Below are positions 1 to 11,938 of a DNA stretch of 64,000 nt, in pieces (the first letter of the stretch is position 1; each line of letters opens with the position of its first letter). The notes beneath the pieces were generated by a model. That model saw only the letters and a program-made list of their open reading frames with translations, made no database searches and was not told where the DNA came from. The DNA comes from Henckelia pumila (lineage: Eukaryota; Streptophyta; Magnoliopsida; Lamiales; Gesneriaceae). The translations under genes were made by a program, and so were the position numbers. Location of the stretch: contig NC_133122.1 of NCBI RefSeq assembly GCF_033568475.1, forward strand, positions 144,431,361 to 144,495,360, read 5' to 3'.

Positions 1-209
1 TCTTTGTCTAGCATTTTGGTGTATCCTATCGTTGAGATATCCGGGATAAGCCTTACATCATTAAATAATATCCTAACCCAGGATTACTTGATCAATCTCC
101 TCTCTATCTGCTGGTTTTTTAATGCCTAAGAAGTATTTCATTGCACATTTATACTATTTGAATTAACTTTGGAAAGTCTAAGACTTTTGACCCGATGAAT
201 GCTCAACAG
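1..209 (+). other. Intron end of the SPX-type gene
   Basis: No coding frame here matches the SPX domain. The segment ends in a polypyrimidine-poor acceptor (CAACAG at 204-209) that joins in phase to the exon starting at 210. I read it as the tail of the last intron, with upstream exons outside the window. Confidence 0.6.
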
Positions 210-646
210 GATTGGCTAAAATATTGAAGAAATACGACAAGAGAACCGGCGCTCTTCTTCGTTTGCCTTTCATTCAAAAAGTTCTGCAACAGCCTTTCTT
301 TACCACCGATTTGCTATTCAAGCTCGTGGAAGAGTGTGAGCTGATGCTAGAACGCCTCTTCCCTGCAAATGAATGCCCCTCTGCTCTCGAGGCAGTCGAC
401 GGAAATGAACCATCAACTAGTTCCGCCGGTGAGAAGGATGGGCTACTTCAAGGCCCGAAGGAACTAGCTGAGATAGAGTACATGGAAAGTTTATATATGA
501 AGAGCACCCTGATTGCATTACGAGGTTTGAAAGAAATTCGAAGTGGGAGTTCGACTGTTAGCGTTTTTTCGTTGCCGCCGCTGCAAATAAGTGGACTCGA
601 GGGTGCTTTGGACAGAGTTCCTGTTATGCAACAAGTTGCTAAGTAG
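210..646 (+). CDS. SPX domain protein (SPX1/SPX2-like), last exon, partial
   Basis: SPX proteins are nuclear or cytosolic phosphate sensors. With inositol pyrophosphates bound, they sequester PHR-type MYB factors and so damp the phosphate-starvation response. The exon opens with two bases that complete a Gly codon and then reads LAKILKKYDKRTG, the C-terminal helix of the SPX domain whose Lys cluster (KILKKYDK) binds the ligand. It continues with LPFIQKVLQQPFFTTDLL and the family-typical tail (EYMESLYMKST, LKEIRSGSSTVSVFSLPP), ending in VPVMQQVAK and a TAG at 644-646. The short tail and the absence of an EXS or MFS domain place it in the stand-alone SPX class, closest to SPX1/SPX2. There is no ATG in this exon: it starts at an acceptor AG at 208-209. 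The N-terminal half lies upstream of the window. No break is seen. Confidence 0.9.
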
Positions 647-960
647 TGATATAGACAATGTCTCCATTATTGTTCCCTTGTTTAAGATTGATGTTTAGAT
701 CTGACTTTTGTTTCTTATTATTGTGCATTTACGACACTTACAACCGCAGAGGTTTAAATGTATAAAATCAATCTCTGTTAGAATATTCTTGTATTGTGTA
801 ATTACAGGAATTTTGATTTTCTGGCTCATTTTTTACAGCATCAAATTATTGAACTTCTCCATCGGTGTTGAGATGCTATTTGCTACAAGTCTTGAAGGAA
901 ATGATATGTACTGAATCAAGCAAAAGGCACTGTTTGGTGAAATGGAAATCTCTTTTTTTT
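647..960 (+). other. 3' untranslated region and spacer after the SPX gene
   Basis: AT-rich sequence with no convincing ORF; the 68-codon frame at 708-914 is hydrophobic and low-complexity and matches no family I know. It probably contains the 3' UTR. It ends where the LINE remnant begins. Confidence 0.5.
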
Positions 961-985
961 GAAGTAAGATATTATATTATCATAA

Positions 986-1783
986 TCAAATATCCATTGA
1001 TGCAATATCTTGAAGCCAATGTGGTATAGCTCCATCTATCCACTCGAAATTTGAAGACAATAAGATAACTTTTTGGGCTAAACTATGAGCCCCTCTATTT
1101 GCTGACCTTCTCATATTTTGTAATGAGATGAATGATTCAGACCCGATCATTGCTTGTATTTCCAATGCTAAAACTCCATGAGGTCCAAGTTCATCTGCAG
1201 GTTCCTTAATTGCCTTGATAGCATGAGATGAATCTGAAAATATGTGCACATCCGAGAACCCACAACTCGAGCAGAAATCCATTCCGAATCTGATGGCCAC
1301 TAGCTCCGCTCCTTTAACAGACCCCGGGTGTCTAATGATGCTTGCTGATGCACCTCGAACTGTGCCATTTTCATCCCTAACCACTGCTCCAACGCTGAAG
1401 CGATTTCCCACAGCATCAAAACCTGCATCGACGTCTAGTCTGAGTGTGTTTGGAAGTGGTGGTTTCCAATCTGTTTTTGATGAGAGCTGAGGGTCTGTGT
1501 ATACAGATGCATTGACTGTGGTAGCTCTTCGATATGACTCCAATAGCGCCACTACCCAATCAATGTTAAAATCATGGTTCTGTCTCCCCTTATCATGCAC
1601 TCTCTTCCTCGATTCATTCCAAATGGCCCAACTTATCATAACAAATAATTCAAAATCCTCAATACGCAGGCACTTAGATAAAGCTACAGCACACTCAATA
1701 AAAAAGACCCAGCTCGGAACTTTTTTAAAAGACCCCAAAACATAGAATTCTTCCGCACTCCTTTCACCATCGGACAAAAACAA
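986..1783 (-). pseudogene. LINE RNase H domain (RVT_3 type) ORF
   Basis: A 265-codon open frame, the best-preserved piece of the LINE. The C-terminal 130 residues form an RNase H-like fold. The acidic residues are in LDVDAGF, in GAELVAIRFG and in FSDSSHA, followed by the NRGAHSLAQ helix that carries the active-site His of this family. The N-terminal 100 residues (for example MISWAIWNESRKRVHDKG) are the linker that usually lies between zf-RVT and RNase H. The first ATG is arbitrary, because the preceding zf-RVT block lies in another overlapping frame (1684-1935). That means a frameshift near 1750. It is unlikely to be expressed as a stand-alone protein. Confidence 0.8.
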
Positions 1784-2211
1784 GAGGGCATGACTAGTGG
1801 GGTATCATAATTAACATTGCACAACTTGCAAATACCATTAGTTGGGACATGATGTGCTAGCAAATTCATCGACGTAGAAATAAAGTTCCAAGAAGCATGC
1901 CATAAGAAAATTCGTACCTTTGGAGGCAGCTTCATTTTCCAGATTAGTTTCTACCAAAAATGGAAAGCCTGCATTGACTGAAATGAAGGAGGTGTTGAAC
2001 CATTAGACTCTATAAAATATCCAGCTTTGACCTTATATATTCCATCCTTACTTCCATGCCAATATCTTGTATCTTCACTGCCCCTTCTGTTCAACTGGAT
2101 ATTTAAGATTGCCTCAACTTCATGACGAGGGAATGAGCTTCGTAAAGCTTGTTCATTACATTCTCCCCTGTTTGTAATGAATCTGGCCACCTTGGATGAA
2201 TGATCTACCAT
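1684..2211 (-). pseudogene. LINE zf-RVT / connection region, frameshifted
   Basis: Two frames in series. The frame at 1951-2211 carries the W-x-DG-x-Y-K-V-K pattern (WHGSKDGIYKVKAGYF) that precedes the zinc region in plant LINEs. The frame at 1684-1935 carries LPPKVRIFLWHASWN, then NGICKLCNV, the start of the zinc-binding cluster. The frame boundary near 1940 and the overlap with the RNase H frame show at least two indels. Confidence 0.75.
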
Positions 2212-2800
2212 TGAGTTTAAACCACTTTTGAATTAGCACATGCTTGTTCGACACTTCTGCAAAAGAGATACCGGCAATTTGAAACATGACATAACATACG
2301 AGGGAATGGCTTGTAACACGGCCTTAATTAGAACCTCTCGGCCCCCCATCGAAAAAAACTGTGGAAGTCCATCCTTGTCCTTGAATTCTGCCACATATGC
2401 GTTCTCTCAAATAATCAAATTGGAGACGTTTCTTACGCAAAGAGAAGGTCGGTAGACCTTAGTATACCTCATGACTCCTGACCATTGTCACTGTAAGCAC
2501 TTGCTTGATCTCATCTATCCACCGGGGTGATGTACTTGGACTAAACGAGAGGGCCGATTTATCAAAGTTTATCATTTGTCCAAACTTTCATAAGTTTGGA
2601 GACATTTGCGAACTTGTAAGTTGTTCCCTTTCGTTGCTCTGAAAAAAACTAAGCCGTCGTCAGCAAAAAACAGGTCCCCTAATCAAGCGAGACGCTCCAC
2701 AGCTTTAGAGATCATATATGAAAGTCCTTGAGCGTAGTAAACAGAAAAAGTCATGGAAAAAATGGAGACAATCTGGTATCGAAATGCGAATAATATAGAC

Positions 2801-3783
2801 TATATTCATATAAGTTATATAGTTTTTTTTCCCGGTTATAGTTTACTTTCTCCGTGCGATATTTTGGTTGTAACTTGTACATAATACTACATATAGTCAT
2901 ATACCTTTAAACTAATTAGGTTTTAGAAAATGTATTTTTTGAATGAAATATTTAGAAATAAAATAAGAAGTTCATATATAAAATTGTTTTATGAATGAAT
3001 TTCTTAATCTGGGTAAAAAAAAACATAAATATTTGGGACACATCATGTGTCATAATTTTTTTTAAAATTTTATATTTCATGTATAGATGGAAAAATAATA
3101 ATATTTATTTGTCGAGATCCGTCATAATATTTATTGATTAAAAGTTCGTTTGAACAATTGTTTTAAAAATATTTTTATTGTTTTATAATTTAAAAAACTT
3201 AAAATACATGTTTGGCCAAATTTTTTGTTAAAACTAATTTTTAAAAATGTTCTTCAAAACAAGGGAGGAGGCACGTTAATGGCCACCCGGGCTCCATTAA
3301 ATTTTTTTAATATGTTATATATATTTTTAGAAATAATTTTGTGTGTTATTTTTGGACCAATGCTATATTAGTCCGGGTTGTCAAATTAAAAAAAATTAAA
3401 TAGCCCACATATAGCCCAATTAAAAAAATTAAGTAGCCCATATATTTCAAAATTGGGCTTTTTCTTCCTTGTCTTCTTGATAGATTTGATTCAATTTAAT
3501 TTCATCTCTATCAATCTCCGTCTTTTAATATTATTTTCATTTCTATAAGATATATTTTTCTTGCTGTTTTTTTTTATTTTTTTATGCTTGCATTGCAATA
3601 AATGATTTTTTTTAGAATTGTAATTTTTGATTTCATAAAAAATTTTAATTGTTTGTTCCGTTCAAGTTTCTAGTTATATTAGAATTGAAAATAAAGATGA
3701 AAAATAAAACATATTACTTTTTAATTGTACAAACATTTTTATAGAATAAATAATTATATAAACACATTTATAAACATATTTAC
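2801..3783. other. AT-rich intergenic DNA
   Basis: No coding potential or structured RNA is recognisable. Around 3360-3450 a unit containing AAATAGCCCA is repeated twice in imperfect form. The rest is homopolymer-rich A/T sequence. Confidence 0.5.
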
Positions 3784-4332
3784 TAGGGATGACATACCGT
3801 ACCGAAAACCGCATATCGTATACCGTATCGAAAATTACGGTATAAAAAAATGCATACGATACCATACCGAAAATAACATACCAAAATTTTCGGTATATAT
3901 AAATAACATACCGATTATACCAAAATTTTACGGTATACCGATATACCGTTTTATACCGAAAAAAATCTTATATTTTTTAAAAAATTAAATTTATTGTTTA
4001 TAAATATTATATATTTTTATTTTTTAACAATAATTTTCGGTATTTCGATATACCTTATATACCGAAATTTTGAAATGTCATACCGTTACCGTACCGAAAA
4101 ATTCGGTATCGATACCATACCTTATCGAAATTTTCGGTATACCAAAAATTCGATAAATTCGATATTTTTTCGATACGATATCTTTGGTATTTCGACATTT
4201 TCATACCAAAAAATTCGGTATCAATACCGTATCGTACCGAAATTTTTGATATACCAAAAATTCGATAAATTCGATATTTTTTCGATACGATATCTTTGAT
4301 ATTTCAACATTTCGATATTTTTTCCATCCATG
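3784..4332. mobile_element. hAT-like non-autonomous element filled with TACCGAAATTTTCGGTA repeats
   Basis: The interior is dozens of degenerate, mostly palindromic copies of the motif CGGTATACCGAAAATTTCGG. The left end reads TAGGGATGACA and the right end, reverse-complemented, CATGGATGGAA. These are imperfect terminal inverted repeats resembling hAT ends. Flanking 8-mers ATATTTAC (3776-3783) and ATATTTAT (4333-4340) match at 7 of 8 positions, the target-duplication length of hAT elements. There is no transposase; ORFs across it are artefacts of the repeat. Confidence 0.55.
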
Positions 4333-4496
4333 ATATTTATTGCATTTGATATATTCACTGGACATGTCACGTTTTAATTAAAAAACAGCAGCTTGGGGTC
4401 TATGTTGATAAACTCAGATATAATTTGAACCGTTGGATTTTCCATTATTCGGCCTAATCATAATCGGTGTGGGCGGCGTTGGCCAGTGAGGAGGCG

Positions 4497-7400
4497 ATGA
4501 CGATCGACGACGACAGCTCCATCTACGTCGGCGGCCTGCCGTACGACATCGACGAAGAGGCCTTGCGCAAAGCATTCTACATATTCGGCGCCGTTGTTGC
4601 CGTCAAGGTCCCTTCCTCCGCCACCTCATTTTATGCGTTTCTTTACTCACTCATTCAGCTGTCCCAATTTCCTCTTTATTTGATTCTGGTTTCTGAGTTA
4701 GTTACAGGCATTTTTTTTTTGTACTTCGTACAAATTTATCATCTGATGAGCTCTAATTTTAGGTTAATGACCAATATCTCTATGCTAATTTGCAACTTCA
4801 TTGAACGAAAACCATATTTTCCAAACTGCTTTATTATTTGTTCTTAGGAGGATTACATTGAACGGAAGGAATGTACGGAGATGATGCTTTGATCGGGTCG
4901 GTAGCTTAAAACAAGCTGTTGCCACACTCGAGCAATTTTGCTTGTGATTCAATTTGTATACAATTTTTTTAATGAAGTTATACGTATTTAACCATTTACA
5001 AAATCTAGTCTATATGCAATTATGTTAGCTGACCGACATGGCCATGGTTTTATATATTTTCACTATGGCAATTTCGAGTAGTGCGAAGAGGAACCAAATT
5101 AATCACCGTTAGGTGATCTTCCGGTGATAGTTTCATATTTAAACTCTTTGTCCTTATTTTCTGTCACGTAAAAGTAAAGCATTGAATGAAGCAGCAGAAA
5201 AAGAGTAGTTTACTCACTTGGTCTCTGACATCAATTTAGACTATGAGAAAACCTGTCCCTTGTTGTCTTCGTTGTTTTTATCACGTAAACTTCATTAGAT
5301 TGTTCTTGATTTGTATTTTTTAATACTGATAAAATTTCCAATTTAAAAACTCTATTTAAAGACAAGTTGATAGTAGTTTGTAGGAACATGGTTTGGTACT
5401 GTGCTTTTTGATGTAAACATTGTTGTTGTCACTTGTCATCTTTGCCGTGTACTGTGCTTGTTTGTGCTGGTATATCCACCAGCATGATCATGTTGCTATC
5501 TTAACTTCGTGGCGATCCTTCCCTTAACGCATCTGTGCCGTTCTCTTAAAAGTATGTTGAAAGTTTAATTCTCATTTATCTGCCATTTAAAGAAAGTTTC
5601 TGGCTTAAGATTTTGCAAAGGAGCTTCTAGAAATGCACTATAGAAGCATGAAAAATATTCTGAAATGTGGAGCGTGGGTTCTAGTGTTGGCCTCATTACC
5701 CAACGTGAATCCATGTACTTGTTAAATTAGAAATTCGATTTCTGATTAAGTTTTGAAGGTAAGTTGACGGCGATAATTTCATGAGAATATCCTAAACATA
5801 TTGAAATAGTATGCCAATTTCCACCAGCCCAAGTTCAACAACAAAACACTAGCTTTTATCCCACTAAGTGGGGTTGGCTATATGGATCCTCTTATGCCAT
5901 AATGATTTGTCTCCTATTATCTCCTCATCTATATTTAGATAATGCATTTCATGCTTAATCATTATAATCCTAGGTTTTTTTGGTTTCCCTCTTCATTTGT
6001 TAACATTGAGTACAAGTCATGGTCTCGCCTTTGTTCATGGTCATACCATTCAGGTGTGTCTCCCTCAGTTTTTTCGATAGGTGCTTATATACTTGTATCG
6101 TAGCCTGTCCATAAAATTTTCATGACCATATTCTAAACATATTGAATAAAATGCCAATTTCCACCCAAGTCAATCTCCATAAAATTCTAGTTTTTGCTTT
6201 TCTTAAAACATCATTTATTCCCGAAGGAATTGAAGTGTCTGAATGTATTGACCACTGAAGAAATTATATGACGAGGAAAAGATAACTAAATTGTTATTAG
6301 TCATGCAAAGGTTTGTAGACTGGCTGATTTAGACATGGGTGTACAAATTTCTGCTTTGTACATGTATAATTGACCATTGCATCTTCAATTCCCAGGCAGC
6401 CTAAATAATTGATTTGCAAAATGGTTAATCTTGTTGTATCCCTAAGCAAAATGAAAAAGAATTTTTTTTTAGCCCTGTTATTCTTTTGTTTTCTAATTTG
6501 GCCTGTGGCAAATTTTGAAAGCCCTTCTAATTTTCTAATGTTTTTCATCGATTCCTTTTTGACACATTTCTACCAAAATGTCAGTAAGAACTAAGAATAT
6601 AGCTATGTTTTATTTGCCTCGAAGTTTGTCTCAGATCAGTGGATCAAATAAATTTCAAAACCGCTCTTCTGGTGGAAAATAAAGGAGTGGAAAATAAAAG
6701 ATTTAGTTTGATTTACAGATAATCAATGACCGCTCTTCTGGTGGAAAATGCTATGGATTTGTCACTTTTGCTAACCCTAGATCAGCAACACAAGCTATGA
6801 AGGAAATGGATGGCAAGGTGCTTGTCTCTCTCCTTCATTCTGATTGATATATCATGTTTATTTGTGTTATTTTCCTAGACAAAGCGCAATAAACTTCTTT
6901 CATTTATTTGCAATTATACAACTTTCATCATTAATTCTCTGAATATTTGATGTAATTAATCCTTTTTTAGACAATTGATGGAAGAGTTGTGAAGGTAAAT
7001 GACGTGAGGACCAGAGGCGGGAGACCAAATTTAAACCGTGAGAGCTTTCGACATGATGTGCAGAGTTTTGCCAGCAATAGAGATAGAGATCATGGAAGAA
7101 ATGATAGTCACTATAGGCACAATCATCGGGGTGTACATAGGGAAAGGTCTTTGGACTATGACCAAGACAAGGATAGAGATCAGAGTCATGTACGCGATCA
7201 TGATCGTATAAAGGATCACTATTTGGATGAAGAGAGATTTCTGGAATATGATAGTCATATGGATGGTGTTGAGAAGGAGATGGAGAGGAAGCGAGAGCGT
7301 GAGTGGGATAAAGATAGTGGTGAACATATTGAGGAACAGAGGAACAATGGACATCGTAAAACTGGAGTAAAGGATAAACGGCAAGATCCTCGCTTGGTGA

Positions 7401-9993
7401 ACAGGTATAACTGTATTAATGTTGATAATATTGACTGACTAGTTTGATAAAATAGATTGTTTGGAATTCATCCATACACTGCCAGATTTTTTGGATTTGA
7501 TCTAGAGCCTCACTTGGTGATTGGTGCTGAATCTATTTTTTTGCAATGTGATTTATTTTATGGCAAGCTGCAACTAGTGTTCTAATGAAGTATCCCTAAG
7601 CAGATCTGGTTTTGACAACCATGCGAATAGAGAGCTTTCATCAGAATCCAATGATCAGGATCAGGTTAAATTTCTTGTTCTTTCGCCTAGATGTATTACA
7701 GGAGTAAATTTTTTTAAAACTTTGCTTGAGTTATAGAATTTTATGTGTCCACAGGTCGAGAGCAAACTGGCAATTTCAAGTCAGAATCTTGAAGAACTTC
7801 AAATGGAGGTCTGCATTTTCTTAATTGAGTTAAACCTGAGAATATGCTGAATCATGCTTCTGACATTGCTGTAGGCTGGCTCTCATGTTGTCGGTAGTTG
7901 GGCTTGCATTTTAATATGATTACTTTTGGCTGGTTAGGCTTGCATTCTAATTTGATCATTTCGTAGGAAGTTATTCTCTGGAATTTGAGATATGCATATG
8001 GCCTAGCAGTGTTGTAAATGGCAGTAGGTGGTGGTGGGGCGTTCCGTAGAATACAATTTACACAAGGTGGAAAAAATTATGTAAATGCAAGGAACAAGAT
8101 AATTGATAAAGATTTATCACCATATCAATCCTAAAGATTCATGCGATACAATTTATTAGACATGTACAAGAGCTAACCTAGTGGGCTGGTGGAGGCGGAG
8201 GCGGAGGCGGAGGCGGGGGGTGGTTTGAGTCGGGAGGCGGGGTTTGTGGGTGACAGGGCTGGTGGGGCTATTAATTGTTGACTTTGACAGCCTCTCTCCT
8301 CGCCCAACCCTGCTCATCTTCTACGGCCTACAGAACCACCTAAGGCAAAGGTAGTGCGGTTGACTGCCGCCTCCCGCCTCCCGCCTAGCGGCCACCATTT
8401 AGAACACTGTGACTGGCTATAAGGTTGTCTTTTACTGTCATGTGTTCCTTAAGTGCTTTGGAATCCCTCATATATCTATGCTTCAATTTCAGAAGATATC
8501 TTGTCCTGAAATATCAGCAATCATGCTTAGTGTACATGTTGTCGAGTATTGGGAAATGTGGATATTTTTCATTGTATAAATTAGCTCTTGTTCATTTGAT
8601 AAAGGTTCAGTCTTCGTGTAGCTTTTCTCTCGTGTTGAAGTTTTTAATTTTGTTAGGCGGCCTATTACACAGTAATGATTTCACTATAAGAAGGTAAGAT
8701 TAAGTTCAAAATATTTTTTTTTGTTTTTGGGTATTGATATGTTATGCATCCAACATATTGGGTTCAAACCTGCCTTGATACTCGTCCCTTGTATGCAGCT
8801 TTTAAAATGGGTCTAATGGTAATAACTAAATAGGCAATTACCCAATACGTCCATTTAAAAGTTTTATTTGGTGGATAGTGAATTGGTTGGATGCCCCCAT
8901 GGCCCATAGAAAACTATGGGGGTTGGAGTGGATGGTGCCTGTGGTGTGGAGAGAAAGCCTGTGGTGGATAGAAGGTGTAGAGGAGAGTCATGGTGGTAGA
9001 TCAAAGATGGAATGGACAATACCATTGGTGGTTCTTGGATTAAAACTTGGGCATAACTGGCATATTTAGTTTTCATTCGATGCATAAGTACCAAATTAGA
9101 CCCCTTTAAGTGTTTTTGTATTTGCTCAACAAGGATGAATGGATTTGGTTGAATTAGTGAGTTTGGTTTATCATTTTACCTGTACTTCACCCTGCTCACA
9201 AAATTGCCCACCTGATAAAATTGTTTAGATTTTGTTGTGGCTATATTCAAGTGAAGCAATGCTGTCCAGTTTCCCTAAAGTCAGTTACTGGCATGCACCG
9301 GAAACCCTGTATCATTAACATATTCTCAAGCACTCTCAACCTCTGGTCTGCTAGGAAACATAGCACATACACACATACTTTAGCAGGCAATTGTTTTGTT
9401 ATTTGAGGAAAGCGTAAACTCATTCTGTTACCTGTGATGAATCACCAAATCTTCTCTCTCCAGTTGTTTGCATCTGTAATTAGTAGGGCTCTGGATCAAC
9501 AAATTTGGAGACCGTTAGTCAGTTGGCCATCTATTCTTCTACTATGAATCTATTATCCATGTCACATTTCATATTACTGTAGAAAATGATGCTCAACTCA
9601 TTCGATCAGATTTCTCATATGCGAGGAGTGGCTGCAGACCAACAAGTAGTAGTTTCCGAGTTGCGGGCAAAATGCCAGGTACTGTTTTTTTGCATTGATA
9701 AAGTTTGTTTTTCTGGAGTTTCCAATTATAAAGTTCCGTTGTGGTGGCTCTATGTTTCCTTTTGAAAGAATATTCCTGTTCATATAGAAATTGGAGGATT
9801 CATTAATCACAGCAAAGAAGCTTACGTCACATCGAAATCAACAATTAGCGAAGGTAATGCATGATATATCAGGCATCAATTTCCCATTTGGTCATCGTCT
9901 TCCCTGAATGTTACATTCGCGCAGTTGCATAAATCTTATCTACAAGTGAGAGACTATGATGAGAGACTCAAAAGCTCTGAACAAGAACTCCAG
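4497..9993 (+). CDS. RRM RNA-binding protein with Arg/Asp-rich linker and coiled coil, 3' end not found
   Basis: Eight exons join in perfect phase: 4497-4607, 6719-6817, 6971-7404, 7604-7664, 7755-7808, 9583-9678, 9788-9853 and 9925-9993 (990 nt, 330 residues). Exons 1-3 encode one RRM. RNP2 is SIYVGGLPYDI (residues about 8-18), RNP1 is KCYGFVTFANP (about 47-57), and the domain ends with GRVVKVNDVRT. Residues of about 85-210 are rich in Arg, Asp, His and Glu (for example RDRDHGRNDSHYRHNH, MERKREREWDKDSGE), a mixed-charge linker typical of splicing-associated proteins. Exons 4-8 encode Gln/Glu/Leu heptads (KLAISSQNLEELQME, SYLQVRDYDERLKSSEQ), a likely coiled coil. The start is the first ATG in frame with the RRM; the longer upstream frame begins at a non-ATG codon. 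After the donor at 9994 intron read-through meets TGA within five codons and I find no further exon before repeats take over. The gene is therefore either truncated or has a distant last exon. The target RNA is unknown. Confidence 0.8.
4608..6718 (+). other. Intron 1 of the RRM gene
   Basis: A 2.1-kb intron with donor AAG|GTCCCT and acceptor TTTACAG. It holds a SINE/LINE tail (5835-6070) and, 60 bases before exon 2, a partial copy of exon 2 sequence (21 bases, 6661-6681). No further exon was seen. Confidence 0.65.
5835..6075 (-). mobile_element. 3' end of a non-LTR element with the conserved CCCACTTAGTGGG tail
   Basis: On the minus strand the sequence ends in CATATAGCCAACCCCACTTA-GTGGGATAAAAG followed by a short TTGTTG run. 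This 3' tail is widespread in plants and shared by Au-type SINEs and partner LINEs. Only the tail is recognisable; the body up to about 6075 is diverged and its 5' limit is uncertain. Confidence 0.45.
8007..8409. mobile_element. Small TIR element in intron 5 of the RRM gene
   Basis: The left end CAGTGTTGTAAATGG and the reverse-complemented right end CAGTGTTCTAAATGG form terminal inverted repeats differing at one base in 15. The interior contains a GGAGGC tandem run (about 8190-8217) and a CCGCCTCCCGCCT run near the right end, which are partly complementary and could fold back. I see no clear target duplication, so the superfamily (hAT or Mutator) is undecided. Confidence 0.6.
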
Positions 9994-11300
9994 GTTAGCA
10001 TCCATTGATCTGTCCATCTGTCCATTTGCAAGTCTACACAATAGCTTTGGTCACCGTGATGTTCCCTGTCTGTTTTTGATGTTCCCTGTCTGTTTTAGTT
10101 TTTTGCAGTTAAAGATCATCTAGTTATTTTTCTATGATCCTTTCAGCTTTAATTTTTAATAAGGTAGCATAAAGCTTAAAGGTTGACTTATAGTTCCTTT
10201 GATTGGAAGATCATGTTTATCGTTCTTCGCTAGCTACTATGTTTGGAAAGAACTGGTGAGGTGAATTCTCTTAAGCCTGGTGATAGATGACAAATCAACG
10301 TCGTGGGGGCCTTTAGCAGCCTGTGGAGGTGAATTCTCTTAAGCCTAATCCACGCGTAGGAAGCTAGTGTAAGGACGAAGTTAATTGCAGTTCTGAAGGA
10401 AGTTGATGTCTATCGATAATTTAAAACTTTGTAACCCCAAATTCACCCATCCAAATGCAGTCATGGCCCTTGGGAAAATCTTTAAAACACTTGTGAGATG
10501 TTCAAGGTTCGTGAGCAAAACTCTCTCTTTGAACTAAAAGTGTTCGGTGTCACCGGAACATGGTATCAAGAGCATTCTTTAGTTCCTGGGATTAAGTAAG
10601 GTTCATCCGTTAGTAATTGCAGGGATCATGTATGATTTACGCGAGTGTTTAATGGATCGTATCAAATTTACATAAACCACCTATAACCATTCGTCTCGGT
10701 TGTACCATTGTTAACATATCCCTTTAGAATCTAACCGTCGCTCGTTGCTAGAGTTCCACCTTGTCCACCTCCTACTCCAGCAAATATCATTACGAAGTAT
10801 GACCTGATACTGATGGAGTTAACTTGAACTTATGCTTGCAGTTACTAGTAGAATCAACGTCGATGGAGTTGGGAAAGGATGGAGGCATAGTTGACGCGAT
10901 GTTTACGAATTAAGTCAGACTCAAGCTCGTTGTCTTTTCTATCGTTCGGTTTGTAGATCACTGCTATACAAGGGTACCTTCTAGTTGTTATGGCTACAAA
11001 CAAGACCTGCATCTCTTTTCTTGAAAGCACTTTTATTAGGTTTGCATACTTTTAGACGTGGACATGATGGTAGAATCCCTCGAACTAAATCTAAATAGAT
11101 TAATATCGTGTACTATATTTTATAGTCATGTTGAAATTATAACTTTGTGATTTCGATTCGTCGCTCATTCCAGATAAATTATTTTTGTATCAAACAACAT
11201 TACCTGATAAAAATGAAAAATTAATTAGGAGGGGCTTTTGTTTAGCTTCCAAATTCGCTTATGATATCTCTAAAACAAGCAGAACAAGTTACGTTTTTAA
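9994..11300. other. Degenerate LTR-retrotransposon-like sequence downstream of the RRM exons
   Basis: A tRNA-Met-type primer-binding-like string TGGTATCAAGAGC at 10561 directly follows ...GGAACA, as at the inner edge of a 5' LTR. A 20-base string GGTGAATTCTCTTAAGCCT occurs at about 10259 and again at about 10327. No gag or pol frame survives after it. I read it as an old LTR remnant that may have displaced the 3' end of the RRM gene; other readings are possible. Confidence 0.3.
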
Positions 11301-11673
11301 AAGGCCGAACAAGTTAATATCATATGTTTTTGGGAAATAATCGTCCTATTCACTTTAGTCGTACCAATGGTGAAAAAATTGAAACGAAGATTCATTAACT
11401 ACCATTTTTGATCGAAAACAAAAGATACATTATCCAATTAAACAAGATGAATATGTTGAATATCAATCGTTTTAGAGAAATAATTGTCATATTTATCAAA
11501 TAAATCATGTTTAGTTGCTCTTTAGTTTTACTTTTTCCTTTTCTTTTTCTTTTTTCAAAAAAAAGTTAAACGTAAAAGATTAATATGCTTTTTATACCTC
11601 TCCTATAAATTATCTCAAAAATTAAAAGAAAAGCTCCTTTCCAACTACTCTATTAAGCATAAAACTATATATC

Positions 11674-11710
<37 letters not shown>

Positions 11711-11892
11711 AGATTTACCTATTAGACACTATGTATTATAGATATTACACTTTTGTTTTTTGTTTTTTTGGTTTTTTTTTAATTTAAAATTTCGACATTT
11801 CAAATTTCAGTTTAGTTCTTTGATAATTTTTACAACTATGATATTACTTTTATTTGAATATAAATCAAATTAATTATAAAAATATTATACAA
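11301..11892. other. AT-rich spacer with (TTA)n
   Basis: No gene is visible. A TTA microsatellite of about 12 units lies near 11674-11709. The right end is the body of the first Helitron-like copy, whose 5' start I could not place. Confidence 0.5.
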
Positions 11893-11920
11893 GCACGCAA
11901 CGCGTGCATCAATATACTAA
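11893..11920 (+). mobile_element. Helitron 3' terminus (copy A)
   Basis: The palindrome GCACGCAACGCGTGC (11893-11907) is followed ten bases later by CTAA and a T. This is the hairpin plus CTRR/T arrangement of Helitron 3' ends. The matching 5' end to the left is not clear. Confidence 0.55.
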
Positions 11921-11938
11921 TATACATATATTTATATA

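Larger units (their letters stand above)
960..2800 (-). mobile_element. 5'-truncated LINE (non-LTR retrotransposon) remnant
   Basis: Read on the minus strand from about 2800 down to 960, this gives the C-terminal part of a plant LINE ORF2 in order. First comes an RT fragment with the catalytic FADD motif (near 2655-2670, LFFADDGLVFF) and, further on, [20 protein letters not shown] (about 2260-2335). The zf-RVT region follows (KLPPKVRIFLWHASW near 1890-1935, then CKLC), and last an RNase H domain at 986-1500 with LDVDAGFD, KGAELVAI, IFSDSSHAIKAI and NRGAHSLAQ. The frame changes between these blocks and there are stops in the RT part, so it is dead. Everything upstream of RT motif C, including the endonuclease, is missing, as expected from incomplete target-primed reverse transcription. 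Confidence 0.85.

Noticed and set aside
7031-7384. 117-codon minus-strand ORF of Ile/Met/Ser composition
   Set aside because: Antisense shadow of the Arg/Asp-rich exon 3 of the RRM gene.
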